Source: Acidobacteriota bacterium (GTDB lineage: Bacteria > Acidobacteriota > Terriglobia > Terriglobales > Acidobacteriaceae). From it: DNA of 11,277 nt. Below the pieces are notes generated by a model, which was not told where the DNA came from, did not search any database, and saw only the letters and a list, made by a program, of their open reading frames with translations. Of this stretch, positions 1 through 8,318 are shown piece after piece; positions within the stretch are counted from its first letter, which is position 1, and the number at the start of each line of letters is the position of its first letter. The translations under genes were made by a program, and so were the position numbers. Location of the stretch: contig JAJXZK010000372.1 of NCBI GenBank assembly GCA_021780095.1, forward strand, positions 1 through 11,277, written 5' to 3'.

Positions 1-1835
1 GCGGCCGCGTCGGTGGCATGGCGCAGTTTCTCCGCCTGATCGAGGGCGATGGCTGCGGAGGCGCGATCTCCGGACCTCATGTACAGGTGACCGAGGCGGT
101 AGTAGTAACTGCCGTCCACATCGACCGGCAAGGCAAGTTTCATTTCGGCGATGGCCTGGTTGAGGTCGCCGCGGTCTTCGTAGACACGGCTCAGATCCGC
201 ATGGACGTAGGGAAGTTCCTCGGGCGAAACGCGTAGAGCCTTAATCAGGAATAGAAAAGCTGAGGACAGGGCTTCGCGATTGACGAGGATTTCACCCATG
301 AGGTAGTTGGCTTCGGGATCATCGGGGTTTGCCTTCAAGACGAATTGCAGTTCGCGTTCCGCATCCTCGGCATTGTGATCGGAGTAGAGGTCGCGAGCGA
401 GCCCTAAATGCGCGGCGAGAAAGTCGGGATTCGCTGCGATGGCTTGCCGGTATTCCGTCGCTGCCCCCGCGAGATCTCCTTTCGCGCGCAGCATATCGCC
501 CAATAGCGCATGAAGCGAAGTCGACTCGGGATTTAGCTGCGAACCCCGCGTGAGAGCGGCCAAGCCGGCACGTTCTATGGACTGCACACGCCAATAAAGG
601 GCCTCAGGATCATCGGGACTCCTCTTCAAGATGCGGTCGGTTGCGTTCAGGACGAGATCATCGCGGCCTGCGTAGTACGAGCAGAGCGATTGGATCCGTA
701 AATCGTCGATCGTTCTTGGCGCTGACTGCTTGGCCAGAGCCGCGCTGCATGCGGAGTAGTGACCCTCTCTCATCAGGCTTGCATAAGATTGGGAGGGGGC
801 GGTGTTGGAATCGCCGGACGGATAGTCGTCGAGAATTGCTCGTGCAGGACGCTCCAGTCCTGCCTTGATGAAATCGTTCAGATACCAATCCAGATTCAGA
901 CGAACGAACGCGGGATCAACCTCGAGCGCCTCGCGAAGTGAGCGCAATGCATTGTCGGAGTCGGATTTTTCGGCGTCGAGAGCGGCCATGCCCACTTTGG
1001 CGAGCAGGCATCCTTGCCCGGAGCGAGAGTCCCAATCGAACTGAAACTGCCGGATGGCGTCGTCAAATCTGGAAGTTTGCAGCAAAGCGAAGCCGAGAAT
1101 CGAATGAGAACACGGCACCGCCGGCTGGGCTGCGACTGCGGCGGTCAATGCCGCCACGGCCTTTTGGGTTTGTCCTTGTTGCAGATACGACTCACCGAGC
1201 AAGACAGTGCGGTAGGGTGATGCAGTGTGCCGCAGGTCGCCTTCGATCTGCTTCTCGATGCTCAGGTAGGTTGCGCCGAGCCCATACCAGGCGTCTGCAT
1301 TTCTGGCGTTCAATTGCGTGGCACGTGTGAACTGCTGAAGTGCCTGTGAGAAGTTGCCAACTTGCAAATAGCTGTTCGCAAGGCCGACGCGGGCTTCAAT
1401 CTGATCAGGCTTTTCGATGGTTGCGCGTTCGAGATACGGGAGCGCGCGGCCGGGATTGTCGAGCTTGAGGTAGTCCATCCCGGCGAGAAAGTTGGGAACA
1501 AAGAGGTCAGGATGCACGGCCAGCACGTGCTCAAAGCTTGCAATGGCATCCTTGAGATTTCCGGCGAGGTGGAGCATCAAGCCAAGGTTGACCTCCGCTT
1601 CGGTGAGATCGGGCTGTTGTGCGAGGATCTGGCGATAGAGCGATGCGGCGCGAACATATTGCTGTGCCTGTTGGGCGGCGGAGGCTTTTCTCCACAACTC
1701 CTCGACCGTGGGTTGTGTAGGCTGTCCCAGCATTGAGGTGGCGCACAGCAGAGCACCTGCGAAAAGGGCGAGGACGATTCCCGAGCGAATGTACGGTGGG
1801 AAGAGCCTGATGGCCGGTTCAGGAAGCTTATGCAT
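1..1835 (-). CDS. Secreted tetratricopeptide-repeat (TPR) protein, 3' end outside window
   Basis: The minus-strand frame is open from ATG at 1835 to the left edge: 611 codons without a stop, C-terminus missing. Residues about 15-40 form a signal peptide (positive start, then hydrophobic GIVLALFAGALLCATSMLG, probable cleavage before QPTQPT). ALLC is not a proper lipobox, so export by signal peptidase I is more likely than lipidation. The rest is TPR-like helical repeats of about 34 residues, with typical pieces such as AEVNLGLMLHLAGNLKDAI, ARVGLANSYLQVGNFSQAL, ADAWYGLGATYL and YYYRLGHLYMRSGDRASA. TPR arrays are protein-binding scaffolds; no catalytic domain is visible in the part present. GTG at 1847 is an in-frame alternative start, and neither start has a clear Shine-Dalgarno sequence. 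It lies downstream of and co-directional with the receptor gene, separated by a terminator. Partner and exact function are unknown. Confidence 0.9.
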   Translation of the reverse strand, partial: MHKLPEPAIRLFPPYIRSGIVLALFAGALLCATSMLGQPTQPTVEELWRKASAAQQAQQYVRAASLYRQILAQQPDLTEAEVNLGLMLHLAGNLKDAIASFEHVLAVHPDLFVPNFLAGMDYLKLDNPGRALPYLERATIEKPDQIEARVGLANSYLQVGNFSQALQQFTRATQLNARNADAWYGLGATYLSIEKQIEGDLRHTASPYRTVLLGESYLQQGQTQKAVAALTAAVAAQPAVPCSHSILGFALLQTSRFDDAIRQFQFDWDSRSGQGCLLAKVGMAALDAEKSDSDNALRSLREALEVDPAFVRLNLDWYLNDFIKAGLERPARAILDDYPSGDSNTAPSQSYASLMREGHYSACSAALAKQSAPRTIDDLRIQSLCSYYAGRDDLVLNATDRILKRSPDDPEALYWRVQSIERAGLAALTRGSQLNPESTSLHALLGDMLRAKGDLAGAATEYRQAIAANPDFLAAHLGLARDLYSDHNAEDAERELQFVLKANPDDPEANYLMGEILVNREALSSAFLFLIKALRVSPEELPYVHADLSRVYEDRGDLNQAIAEMKLALPVDVDGSYYYRLGHLYMRSGDRASAAIALDQAEKLRHATDAA

Positions 1836-1865
1836 ATGCTTAAACACTTCGAGTCTGCGGCGTCG

Positions 1866-1896
1866 AAAAAGATGGGCACGGACTCAATCGTGCCCA
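1866..1896 (-). terminator. Rho-independent terminator or attenuator between receptor and TPR gene
   Basis: On the minus strand a perfect 8-bp stem (TGGGCACG at 1896-1889 pairing with CGTGCCCA at 1880-1873) closes an 8-nt loop and is followed by ATC and then five T at 1870-1866. This is a standard intrinsic terminator for transcripts from the receptor gene, which ends 100 bp upstream. The T-tract ends only about 30 nt before the TPR start codon, so any promoter used by the TPR gene is either upstream of the hairpin or squeezed into very little space. The rest of the gap (1848-1996) shows no convincing promoter. Confidence 0.8.
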
Positions 1897-1996
1897 CAAT
1901 CTTTCAGGAGATTTCTTGACTTCAATTCTCATGTGAGACGCTATCTCTCCATGGGGAAGGCCCTTTGAGAGTTCGCCGAATGCTCCTTGTGAGCGA

Positions 1997-4900
1997 CTAC
2001 CATATTATCTTGGCGGCGACCTGTAGTTCGCGCGGTTGAAAAGCTCCGGAGATGAGGCCGAAATTCGAGTCTCCCAAGCCGGTGTCGGGGTTGGTGAAGA
2101 ACGGATGGTTGAAGACGTCGAATGCCTCTGCGCGCATCTCCAGCTGCATCTTCTCAGTCAGAGCGAAGTATTTCTCCAGCGCAAGGTCGGTCCTGTCCGT
2201 TCCAGGGCCGCGCAGATACGAGAGATTGCGTTCCGTATTGCCGAAGGTGAAGCTTGCAGCCTGGGTGAAGGCCGACGTATCAAAGTCGACGATTCCCGTT
2301 CCGGCGGCGTTCCATGTGCGGGATACCTTTTGCGGAGTGTGGACCTGGTCAGGGGTCTGTCCTCCGCCAGCCGAATACGAGGTGTTGTTGTCATCGGTAA
2401 GCGAAAGGGGCACACCATTTCTGAAGGTGCTGATGCCGCTGACCTGCCATCCTCCGACTACGGTATCAAGGGCCCGGGGCATCATCGATCCGACGGCTCT
2501 GTCGCGCCCGACAGGCAGTTGATAGATGTAGCTCACAACCAGGCTGTTGGGAACGTCGGATGCGTCGACCGACTTGTTCATAGCAATGTTGGTGTTGTCG
2601 CGGAACTCCGAGTTGGACGCGCCCCAGCTCCATGCTGCGTTGCCGGTGACGTCGTCGATCCACTTCGAGCGGTTATAGGAAGCGAGTAACTGGAGGCCGT
2701 GAGAGAAGCGATGAGTCCACGTGACCAGCATCGAGTTGTAAGTATCGAACCCGATGGGCACTTGCTGGTTGTAGATGTCGCAGAATTCCGGGAATGGCCT
2801 CTCGAGCTGGTACTGCAAGACATACTGACCTTGTAATCCGCAGCCGCCGTTGGCCGTCTGAGTGACGGAAGTGTAGAACGGGTTGAGCACCGAATTGAAT
2901 TCAGGATTGACCCCCGTTGCCGCCGTGGTTTGCGCCGCCTGGGCGATATATTCATCGGGAAGCTGATTCTGGTTAAGGCTGCCGGATACGGGGAGATGCG
3001 TCCCGTGATTGCCAACGTAGGCGATATCGATGACGTCGTTGGCTGTGACTGCGTACTGGATGCCGAATGTATAGCTCTGCACAAACGGGCTGTTCCAGTT
3101 GTGCTGGATGGCATTGATGCTGGCGCCGACGCCGGTGAATCCCCCGAGCGCGTTGCCGACGATGGGCAGCAAGCCGCTCTGGAATGCCCGGCTGGCCGGT
3201 GTGGTAACTGCATAGTTATTGCCGCTGATGGCGCTGTCCTTATCCTGCCAATAGGTCTGCTGGGTGTAGCCGTTCAGGTTCGCATCAAACGCCACGGACG
3301 CTCTCTGCGGGTAGAAGACACCGTAGGCGCCGCGGATGACCAGCTTTTCTGCCGGATGATAGGAGAAGCCGAAGCGGGGGGCGAAGTTGAGATAGCTGTT
3401 GGTGATGACGCCGCGACCGGTGTTTCCATTGTTCGGCCACACCAATTTTCCGAGAGCGGTGACGGCCGGCGGATAGTCGCCGCCTACAGGCTGGGTGACT
3501 TCCATGGCGGTAATCGGGTTAGTAGCGGTGGTGTCAAACCATGCCATCTTGTTAAAGCGGTCGGTCGGTGACGGCTGCATCTCGTAGCGAAGGCCAAGGT
3601 TGAGCGTCAGCTTGGGATTGATTTTCCAATCGTCCTGGATGTACCAGTCGACCTTCTTCATGTTGGCGGTTTGCGAGCCACTTTGCTGAAAGTTGCCGCC
3701 TCCCACACCAAGCAGGAAGCTGGCGAAGGAATCACCGGTTTCGGTGCCGATATTGCCCGGGTTGAGGGGATCGAATCCGGCAGTGCCGTTTTGTGAGAAG
3801 GAAAGACTCGCGTTTCCGGGCGAAAGATTGTTGTAGTACTCGCTGATGAAGTCGAAGCCGAGAGTATACAACTGGTGGCCGTAGGTCTTGGTGAGATCGA
3901 GCCCGACGGTCCGCGCCTCGCGCGGAGCGGTTTGAGGCGAGCCTGAGCCGAGGCCGGCATAGCCGTTGCTGAGATTCACATTCGGGAAGACACCTCCACC
4001 GACATTCAGTGAAGGGAGCCATCCGAGCTTGGTCACGTCAAAGGGATTTCCCTGGGGAACATTCGTTTCGATCCAGCGGTTCCAACCAATGTTCAGGCTG
4101 AGGACCAGCGAGGGCGAGAAGATCCGCGAGTAGCCGCCGGCCGCATCCCAGCGGTTGTCGCCGTTCTTCAAGCCGGGCCCGCCGGCATCGCTGGAGCCGT
4201 ACAGTGCCACGCCGCCAGTCTTAAACTCGTCGCGATTCGAGAATCTTCCCCAAGCCCGCGAGCGGTCACTGATGTTCTGATCGATGCGTACCGTGTAGGA
4301 ATCCTGCTGTTGTGGAGACGATCCAGTGAAGACATAATTATTGACCGCGTTTGAATTGGTCGGCGCGGGGTAGTAGGTCAACAGCGTGGACGCGAGCTCA
4401 TCAAAGCGCGCCGAATCGATCTTGTTCGTGGGCACCGAACCGCTAACTCCACCGAAGGGGTCCATGATGGTACCGGTGGTGGTGGCAATACGGCCCGAGA
4501 CCGAATCCACCTGGCCGGCAGTCACCTGACGCGCGGAATACGGATCATAGATGGCGCCTGCGTAGACCTGTCGTCCAAGGTAGTCTGTGATGCCCGGCAG
4601 CGCCGCGCCGAGCAGAGCGGAGAAATCGCCGCCGCGTTCCGCGGCAGTTGGCATGGTCAAGGTGGCAGTCACGGGGCTGGCGGCACGGAGTCCCTCGTAC
4701 GAGCCGAAGAAAAATGTCTTCTTGCGTCCGGAGTAGATATGAGGCAAAACAACCGGTCCGCCGAGCGTGAATCCGAACTGATTGCGTTCGAAATGCGTTT
4801 GCGGATTGTGGTCGAAATAGTTGCGGGCGTCGGCAGCGCTGTTGCGCACGAAGTCGAAAACGTCGCCATGGAGGGTATCAGTACCGGACTTTGTAACAAT

Positions 4901-5728
4901 ATTGATGACGTTGCCCGAACTAAAGCCGAATTGCGCGGAGAAGCTATTGCTCTGGAGCCGAAATTCTTGGGTTTCGTCCACGCCGGGGGTATAGATGATC
5001 CCGCCCCACTGCGGATCCACGTCCCAGTGGCCGTCGAGCAGATACTCGGTGTCGCCAAAGCGGCTTCCGGCGAAGTTGAGGAAGGTGAGATCCTGATCGG
5101 CATTGGGCTGGTTGGCACTAGTGCCGCCGGTCCATTGCGTGAGGGCCTGGTTTGTGACGGCCGCATTCAAAAAGGTCAGGCTGACGATGTTCCGCTGATT
5201 GAGGGGAAGCTCGACGATCGCCCTGCCGTCGACGAAGGAAGAGATGTTCGCGTCCTCCGTATTGAGAGCCGGCGGTTCAGCCGAAACCGTGACTTGTTCA
5301 GTGACGTTGCCCACGGAGAGCGAGACGGGAATTGCGAGTGTCTGCCCCACCTGCAAACTGATGTTCGTCTGGGTATAGGTGCTCATGCCCTGCTTCTGCA
5401 CCGTGAGCGAGTATTGGCCTGGCGGCAACAGGGTGAACGTGTAAAGGCCGGTTTCAGAGGTTTCCTGCTGGTGCTGAAAGCCTTGGTCTGTACTGGAAAG
5501 TGTGACGGTTGCGCCGGGAATGACCGCGCCGGTCTTGTCGGTCACGGAGCCGGAGAGAGTGGCGCTGGATGCCTGGCTTTGTCCCAGGGCTTTACTGCCA
5601 GGCAGCAGGAGACCTGCCAGAACAGCAAGACAGGCGAAGACGAGTCGGGTGAAAGGAGCCTGGAAAAGCGAGACGTATCCCCCGCGCGCTTTGCTTGCCG
5701 GCGCGGTATTCTGATGCCACACGGTCAT
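1997..5728 (-). CDS. TonB-dependent outer-membrane receptor with N-terminal carboxypeptidase-regulatory-like domain (Oar-like)
   Basis: A 1243-residue protein. The signal peptide covers residues ~25-49 (hydrophobic LVFACLAVLAGLLLPGS, probable cleavage at ALG-Q). Residues ~56-140 are a carboxypeptidase-regulatory-like (CarboxypepD_reg) beta-sandwich: ATLSGSVTDKTGAVIPGATV, then GLYTFTLLPPGQYSLTV. A TonB-box-like stretch EQVTVSAEPP (144-153) precedes the plug domain, which ends near GNVINIVTKSGTDTLHGDVFDF. The remainder is a long beta-barrel rich in aromatic strands, ending in an aromatic residue (AAKIIW), as needed for Bam-mediated insertion. Proteins of this build are abundant in Acidobacteriota and are thought to import large substrates, often glycans, using ExbBD-TonB energy. 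No SusD-like partner is encoded in the window. The start is fixed by AGGAGG seven nt upstream. It diverges from the regulator gene. Substrate not deducible from sequence; the nearby GH66 enzyme suggests an alpha-glucan. Confidence 0.93.
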   Translation of the reverse strand: MTVWHQNTAPASKARGGYVSLFQAPFTRLVFACLAVLAGLLLPGSKALGQSQASSATLSGSVTDKTGAVIPGATVTLSSTDQGFQHQQETSETGLYTFTLLPPGQYSLTVQKQGMSTYTQTNISLQVGQTLAIPVSLSVGNVTEQVTVSAEPPALNTEDANISSFVDGRAIVELPLNQRNIVSLTFLNAAVTNQALTQWTGGTSANQPNADQDLTFLNFAGSRFGDTEYLLDGHWDVDPQWGGIIYTPGVDETQEFRLQSNSFSAQFGFSSGNVINIVTKSGTDTLHGDVFDFVRNSAADARNYFDHNPQTHFERNQFGFTLGGPVVLPHIYSGRKKTFFFGSYEGLRAASPVTATLTMPTAAERGGDFSALLGAALPGITDYLGRQVYAGAIYDPYSARQVTAGQVDSVSGRIATTTGTIMDPFGGVSGSVPTNKIDSARFDELASTLLTYYPAPTNSNAVNNYVFTGSSPQQQDSYTVRIDQNISDRSRAWGRFSNRDEFKTGGVALYGSSDAGGPGLKNGDNRWDAAGGYSRIFSPSLVLSLNIGWNRWIETNVPQGNPFDVTKLGWLPSLNVGGGVFPNVNLSNGYAGLGSGSPQTAPREARTVGLDLTKTYGHQLYTLGFDFISEYYNNLSPGNASLSFSQNGTAGFDPLNPGNIGTETGDSFASFLLGVGGGNFQQSGSQTANMKKVDWYIQDDWKINPKLTLNLGLRYEMQPSPTDRFNKMAWFDTTATNPITAMEVTQPVGGDYPPAVTALGKLVWPNNGNTGRGVITNSYLNFAPRFGFSYHPAEKLVIRGAYGVFYPQRASVAFDANLNGYTQQTYWQDKDSAISGNNYAVTTPASRAFQSGLLPIVGNALGGFTGVGASINAIQHNWNSPFVQSYTFGIQYAVTANDVIDIAYVGNHGTHLPVSGSLNQNQLPDEYIAQAAQTTAATGVNPEFNSVLNPFYTSVTQTANGGCGLQGQYVLQYQLERPFPEFCDIYNQQVPIGFDTYNSMLVTWTHRFSHGLQLLASYNRSKWIDDVTGNAAWSWGASNSEFRDNTNIAMNKSVDASDVPNSLVVSYIYQLPVGRDRAVGSMMPRALDTVVGGWQVSGISTFRNGVPLSLTDDNNTSYSAGGGQTPDQVHTPQKVSRTWNAAGTGIVDFDTSAFTQAASFTFGNTERNLSYLRGPGTDRTDLALEKYFALTEKMQLEMRAEAFDVFNHPFFTNPDTGLGDSNFGLISGAFQPRELQVAAKIIW

Positions 5729-5735
5729 GTGATTG

Positions 5736-5741
5736 CCTCCT
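5736..5741 (-). promoter_or_regulatory. Strong ribosome binding site of the receptor gene
   Basis: Reading on the minus strand, a perfect AGGAGG sits 7 nt before ATG at 5728. It decides the start codon of the receptor and puts the long, partly polar leader (MTVWHQNTAPASKARGG) in front of the hydrophobic signal core inside the protein. Confidence 0.85.
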
Positions 5742-6014
5742 CGATTCGTTCTGGTAAGTTGACGATCGGTTTCTGTAGCCCTGACGATCAGGCCATCGGT
5801 CTTCGCGGAGTCAGTCGCGTGCCAGGTTGAAGCCGGACGTCTCGCGGACTCTGCGCAGCCGATTAAACTACGGCGATCACCCTATGCCGGAAGACATAGA
5901 ATTGACGAGGGACGTGCAGCGACATTTCCCCGAGGTTTTCCCGAGGTCGTTAAAGACCTGGCAGTTCAATGTGTTGCGCTGTGCAACCCGAAGAGGCAGC
6001 AACAGATTTGCTCT

Positions 6015-6020
6015 TATAAT
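6015..6020 (+). promoter_or_regulatory. Probable -10 box of the regulator gene
   Basis: A perfect TATAAT lies 20 nt before the start codon and would place the transcript start near 6027. No TTGACA-like -35 element is found at 16-18 bp spacing, which is typical of activator-dependent promoters. The implied leader is only about 13 nt long and begins essentially at the GAGG ribosome binding site (6029-6032). Confidence 0.55.
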
Positions 6021-6039
6021 TTGAACACGAGGCGAATCA

Positions 6040-8238
6040 TTGCGAGGCGACTACCGCATCGGCGACTGGCTCATCCATCCCCGCATCAACTCAATGGAGA
6101 AGGATGGAGAAACGGTCCATTTAGAACCCAAGGTGATGCAGGTCTTGCTCGCCCTGGCTTCTGAACCCGGCGAGGTGGTGACTCGAGAGCGCCTGCGCAC
6201 GATAGTCTGGCCGGATGTTTTTGTGGGCGAAGATGTCTTGATCCGGGCGATCTCGGAACTTCGGCGAGCGTTTTCAGATGACGCGCGAGAACCGAATGTG
6301 ATCCAGACGGTTCCTAAGGTGGGCTACCGCCTGATCACATCTGTTTCTCTGGCACAGCCCGAGCCGCAAAATGGATCAGGAGCGCCTTCGCAGCCGGAAG
6401 CAACGACCGAATCTACCGAATCTATGGAAGAAGCGGCCCGGAAGGCGGCGCCCGTTGCGACAGTTCCGCAGCCACCGCAGGCCCTGACTGCGGGCGAGCG
6501 ATGGAGTTCTTGGCTCTGGTGGGTTGCATCGCTGGTGCTGTTGGTGGTCGGAGCGACCTGGGGGCTACTGGCTCTGCGGACCGGCCACCCTGCCGATCGC
6601 AAGGAGACATATACAAGCCGGCCTTTGACGACATATCCCGGCTCGGAACTCCAGCCCAGTTTTTCGCCTGACGGCAGTGCGGTGGCGTTTGTGTGGATCA
6701 AAGAAGGCGAGCGCTATGGGCATATTTATGTCAAGCTGCTCGGTTCGGAAGCTCCTTCCCGTCTGACGGCTGGCACTGCGGAAGAATTGAGTCCGGCCTG
6801 GTCACCGGATGGCCGGTGGATCGCCTTCATTCGTCACGATGAATCGCGCACCAGCGTCTTGATTATCCCAGCGCTCGGCGGATCGGAAGAAGAAGTGTAT
6901 ACGCAGCCGACTAATCACGTGTGGGATTATGGAGGGTTGACCTGGACGCCGGACGGAAAGAATCTCATCTTTCCCCAGCAAGACAGCCCGCAAGCCCCGA
7001 GTGTTCTCATTGAGCTGACGATCAATGGACGGACGATCCGGCCGCTGACTTCGCCGCCACAAGGGTGGAATGGAGACTGGAGCCCGACCATCTCGCCCAA
7101 CGGGACGCAGCTTGCCTTTGTACGCGGACCGGAGGGGTCGGTGTACGACATTTATGTCATGAAGCTGCCGAACGGGGAGCCGCGGAGGCTGACCCATGAC
7201 AGCCGGCTGATTGTGGGGTTGACGTGGACTGCGGACAGTTCGTCGCTCGTATTTTCATCGAATCGCAACGGCAGCATCTCGCTCTGGCGGGTTTCAGCCC
7301 AGGGAGGAACTCCGGAGCACGAGCGTGCCGGCGGCGACAATGCCTACTCGCCGTCGATCGCGCAACAGGGCAACCGGCTTGTTTACTCCCACGGTAATGC
7401 GACTTGGAGTATTCTTGCTGCCGATCTGAATGGCAAGCATCCGGAAGTCGGAGCGGACCTCCTGACCTCGAGCGAGCAGGACGCCTCTCCGCATGTGTCA
7501 CCGGGCGGGGACAAGATCGCGTTTCAATCGTGGCGCTCGGGCTCACAGGAGATTTGGACGGCGAGAGTCGATGGAAGCGACCCGGTGCAACTGACTTCGT
7601 TGACCGCTTCGGCCGGAAGTCCATTCTGGTCGCACGATGGGCGCAGGATCGCGTTTGATGCCCGGCCTGACGCCTTTGCCCATATCTATATTATTGATGC
7701 GAATGGCGGCGAGCCACGGCCGCTGACTCATGGGAACTACAACGACATCGTTCCCAGCTGGTCGATCGACAATCAGTGGATCTATTTTGGCTCCAATCGT
7801 TCCGGCGCTTGGCAGATATGGAAGGTTCGCTCGGATGGTTCGGGGGCTGCCCAGCAGGTGACCAACGGCGGCGGGATGGTTGCGATTGAGAGCGCGGATG
7901 CGCAATGGCTTTATTTCACCCATTATGGAGAGCCCGGTCTATGGCGGCGCCCAATCATGGGCGGCCAGGAACAGAGGATCTTTGACGGGCCACCGACTGG
8001 AAATCTGAACTATTGGACACTGGCCGGCCAATATGTCTACTCGCTCTCAGAACGGGGAAGCCAATTCACGCTGGAACGGATTGATCCGGAAACCGGGCAC
8101 AGCCAATCCGTCTACGTGTTGAAACACGACCCCACTCCCTTTGCGGGTATCTCGCTGACTCCTGATGGCAAACGCGTCATTTTTGCCGAACTGGACCAGG
8201 CATCGAGCGGCCTCACCCTGGTAGAACACTTCGAATAG
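6040..8238 (+). CDS. Membrane one-component regulator: OmpR-type winged helix, one TM helix, PD40/TolB-like propellers
   Basis: A 732-residue CadC/ToxR-like regulator. Residues ~3-105 are an OmpR/PhoB-type winged helix-turn-helix: the N-terminal strand YRIGDWLIHP, the LEPKVMQVLLAL helix, the recognition region EDVLIRAISELRRAF, and the wing signature VIQTVPKVGYRLI. A Pro/Glu/Ala-rich linker (~110-154) leads to one transmembrane helix (~158-180, WWVASLVLLVVGATWGLLAL). Residues ~190-730 hold about twelve repeats some 45 residues apart with the PD40 core (FSPDGSAVAF, WSPDGRWIAF, WTPDGKNLIF, VSPGGDKIAF, LTPDGKRVIF), enough for two six-bladed propellers outside the membrane. The start is TTG at 6040: a TGA lies in frame at 6022-6024, GAGG is 7 nt upstream, and the next ATG would cut the first strand of the DNA-binding domain. 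It likely senses a periplasmic signal and controls the divergent receptor and perhaps the downstream GH66 gene; the ligand is unknown. Confidence 0.9.
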   Translation: MRGDYRIGDWLIHPRINSMEKDGETVHLEPKVMQVLLALASEPGEVVTRERLRTIVWPDVFVGEDVLIRAISELRRAFSDDAREPNVIQTVPKVGYRLITSVSLAQPEPQNGSGAPSQPEATTESTESMEEAARKAAPVATVPQPPQALTAGERWSSWLWWVASLVLLVVGATWGLLALRTGHPADRKETYTSRPLTTYPGSELQPSFSPDGSAVAFVWIKEGERYGHIYVKLLGSEAPSRLTAGTAEELSPAWSPDGRWIAFIRHDESRTSVLIIPALGGSEEEVYTQPTNHVWDYGGLTWTPDGKNLIFPQQDSPQAPSVLIELTINGRTIRPLTSPPQGWNGDWSPTISPNGTQLAFVRGPEGSVYDIYVMKLPNGEPRRLTHDSRLIVGLTWTADSSSLVFSSNRNGSISLWRVSAQGGTPEHERAGGDNAYSPSIAQQGNRLVYSHGNATWSILAADLNGKHPEVGADLLTSSEQDASPHVSPGGDKIAFQSWRSGSQEIWTARVDGSDPVQLTSLTASAGSPFWSHDGRRIAFDARPDAFAHIYIIDANGGEPRPLTHGNYNDIVPSWSIDNQWIYFGSNRSGAWQIWKVRSDGSGAAQQVTNGGGMVAIESADAQWLYFTHYGEPGLWRRPIMGGQEQRIFDGPPTGNLNYWTLAGQYVYSLSERGSQFTLERIDPETGHSQSVYVLKHDPTPFAGISLTPDGKRVIFAELDQASSGLTLVEHFE

Positions 8239-8318
8239 CGCGCAGGAGCAGAAGCCCTCGGCGAAACCTCAGCAATCCTTCATGAAGAGAACGGCGAGGC
8301 TGGTTGCATGATGGAACC

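Larger units (their letters stand above)
5729..6039. promoter_or_regulatory. Divergent intergenic control region between receptor and regulator genes
   Basis: This 311-bp gap separates two divergently transcribed genes, so both promoters must lie here. It contains two copies of TGACGATC (5760-5767 and 5782-5789, 22 bp apart); the second lies in a small dyad CCTGA-CGA-TCAGG (5780-5792), and a shorter TGACGA recurs at 5903-5908. It also holds two copies of CCCGAGGT 12 bp apart (5928-5935, 5940-5947), a dyad GTTGC-N5-GCAAC (5973-5987), and TATAAT at 6015-6020 for the rightward gene. No good sigma-70 promoter was found for the leftward receptor gene. Which repeats bind a protein is not known. Confidence 0.6.

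Noticed and set aside
4739..5830. A 363-codon plus-strand open frame antisense to the receptor N-terminus
   Set aside because: It is a mirror of the signal peptide, regulatory-like and plug region of the receptor; no recognisable protein features of its own.
5827..6024. A 65-codon open stretch upstream of, and in frame with, the regulator, separated by one TGA
   Set aside because: It would need a non-ATG start, shows no family similarity, has no good ribosome binding site, and contains the repeats and the TATAAT box of the divergent promoter region. Read as non-coding; the in-frame TGA is simply the upstream stop of the regulator.
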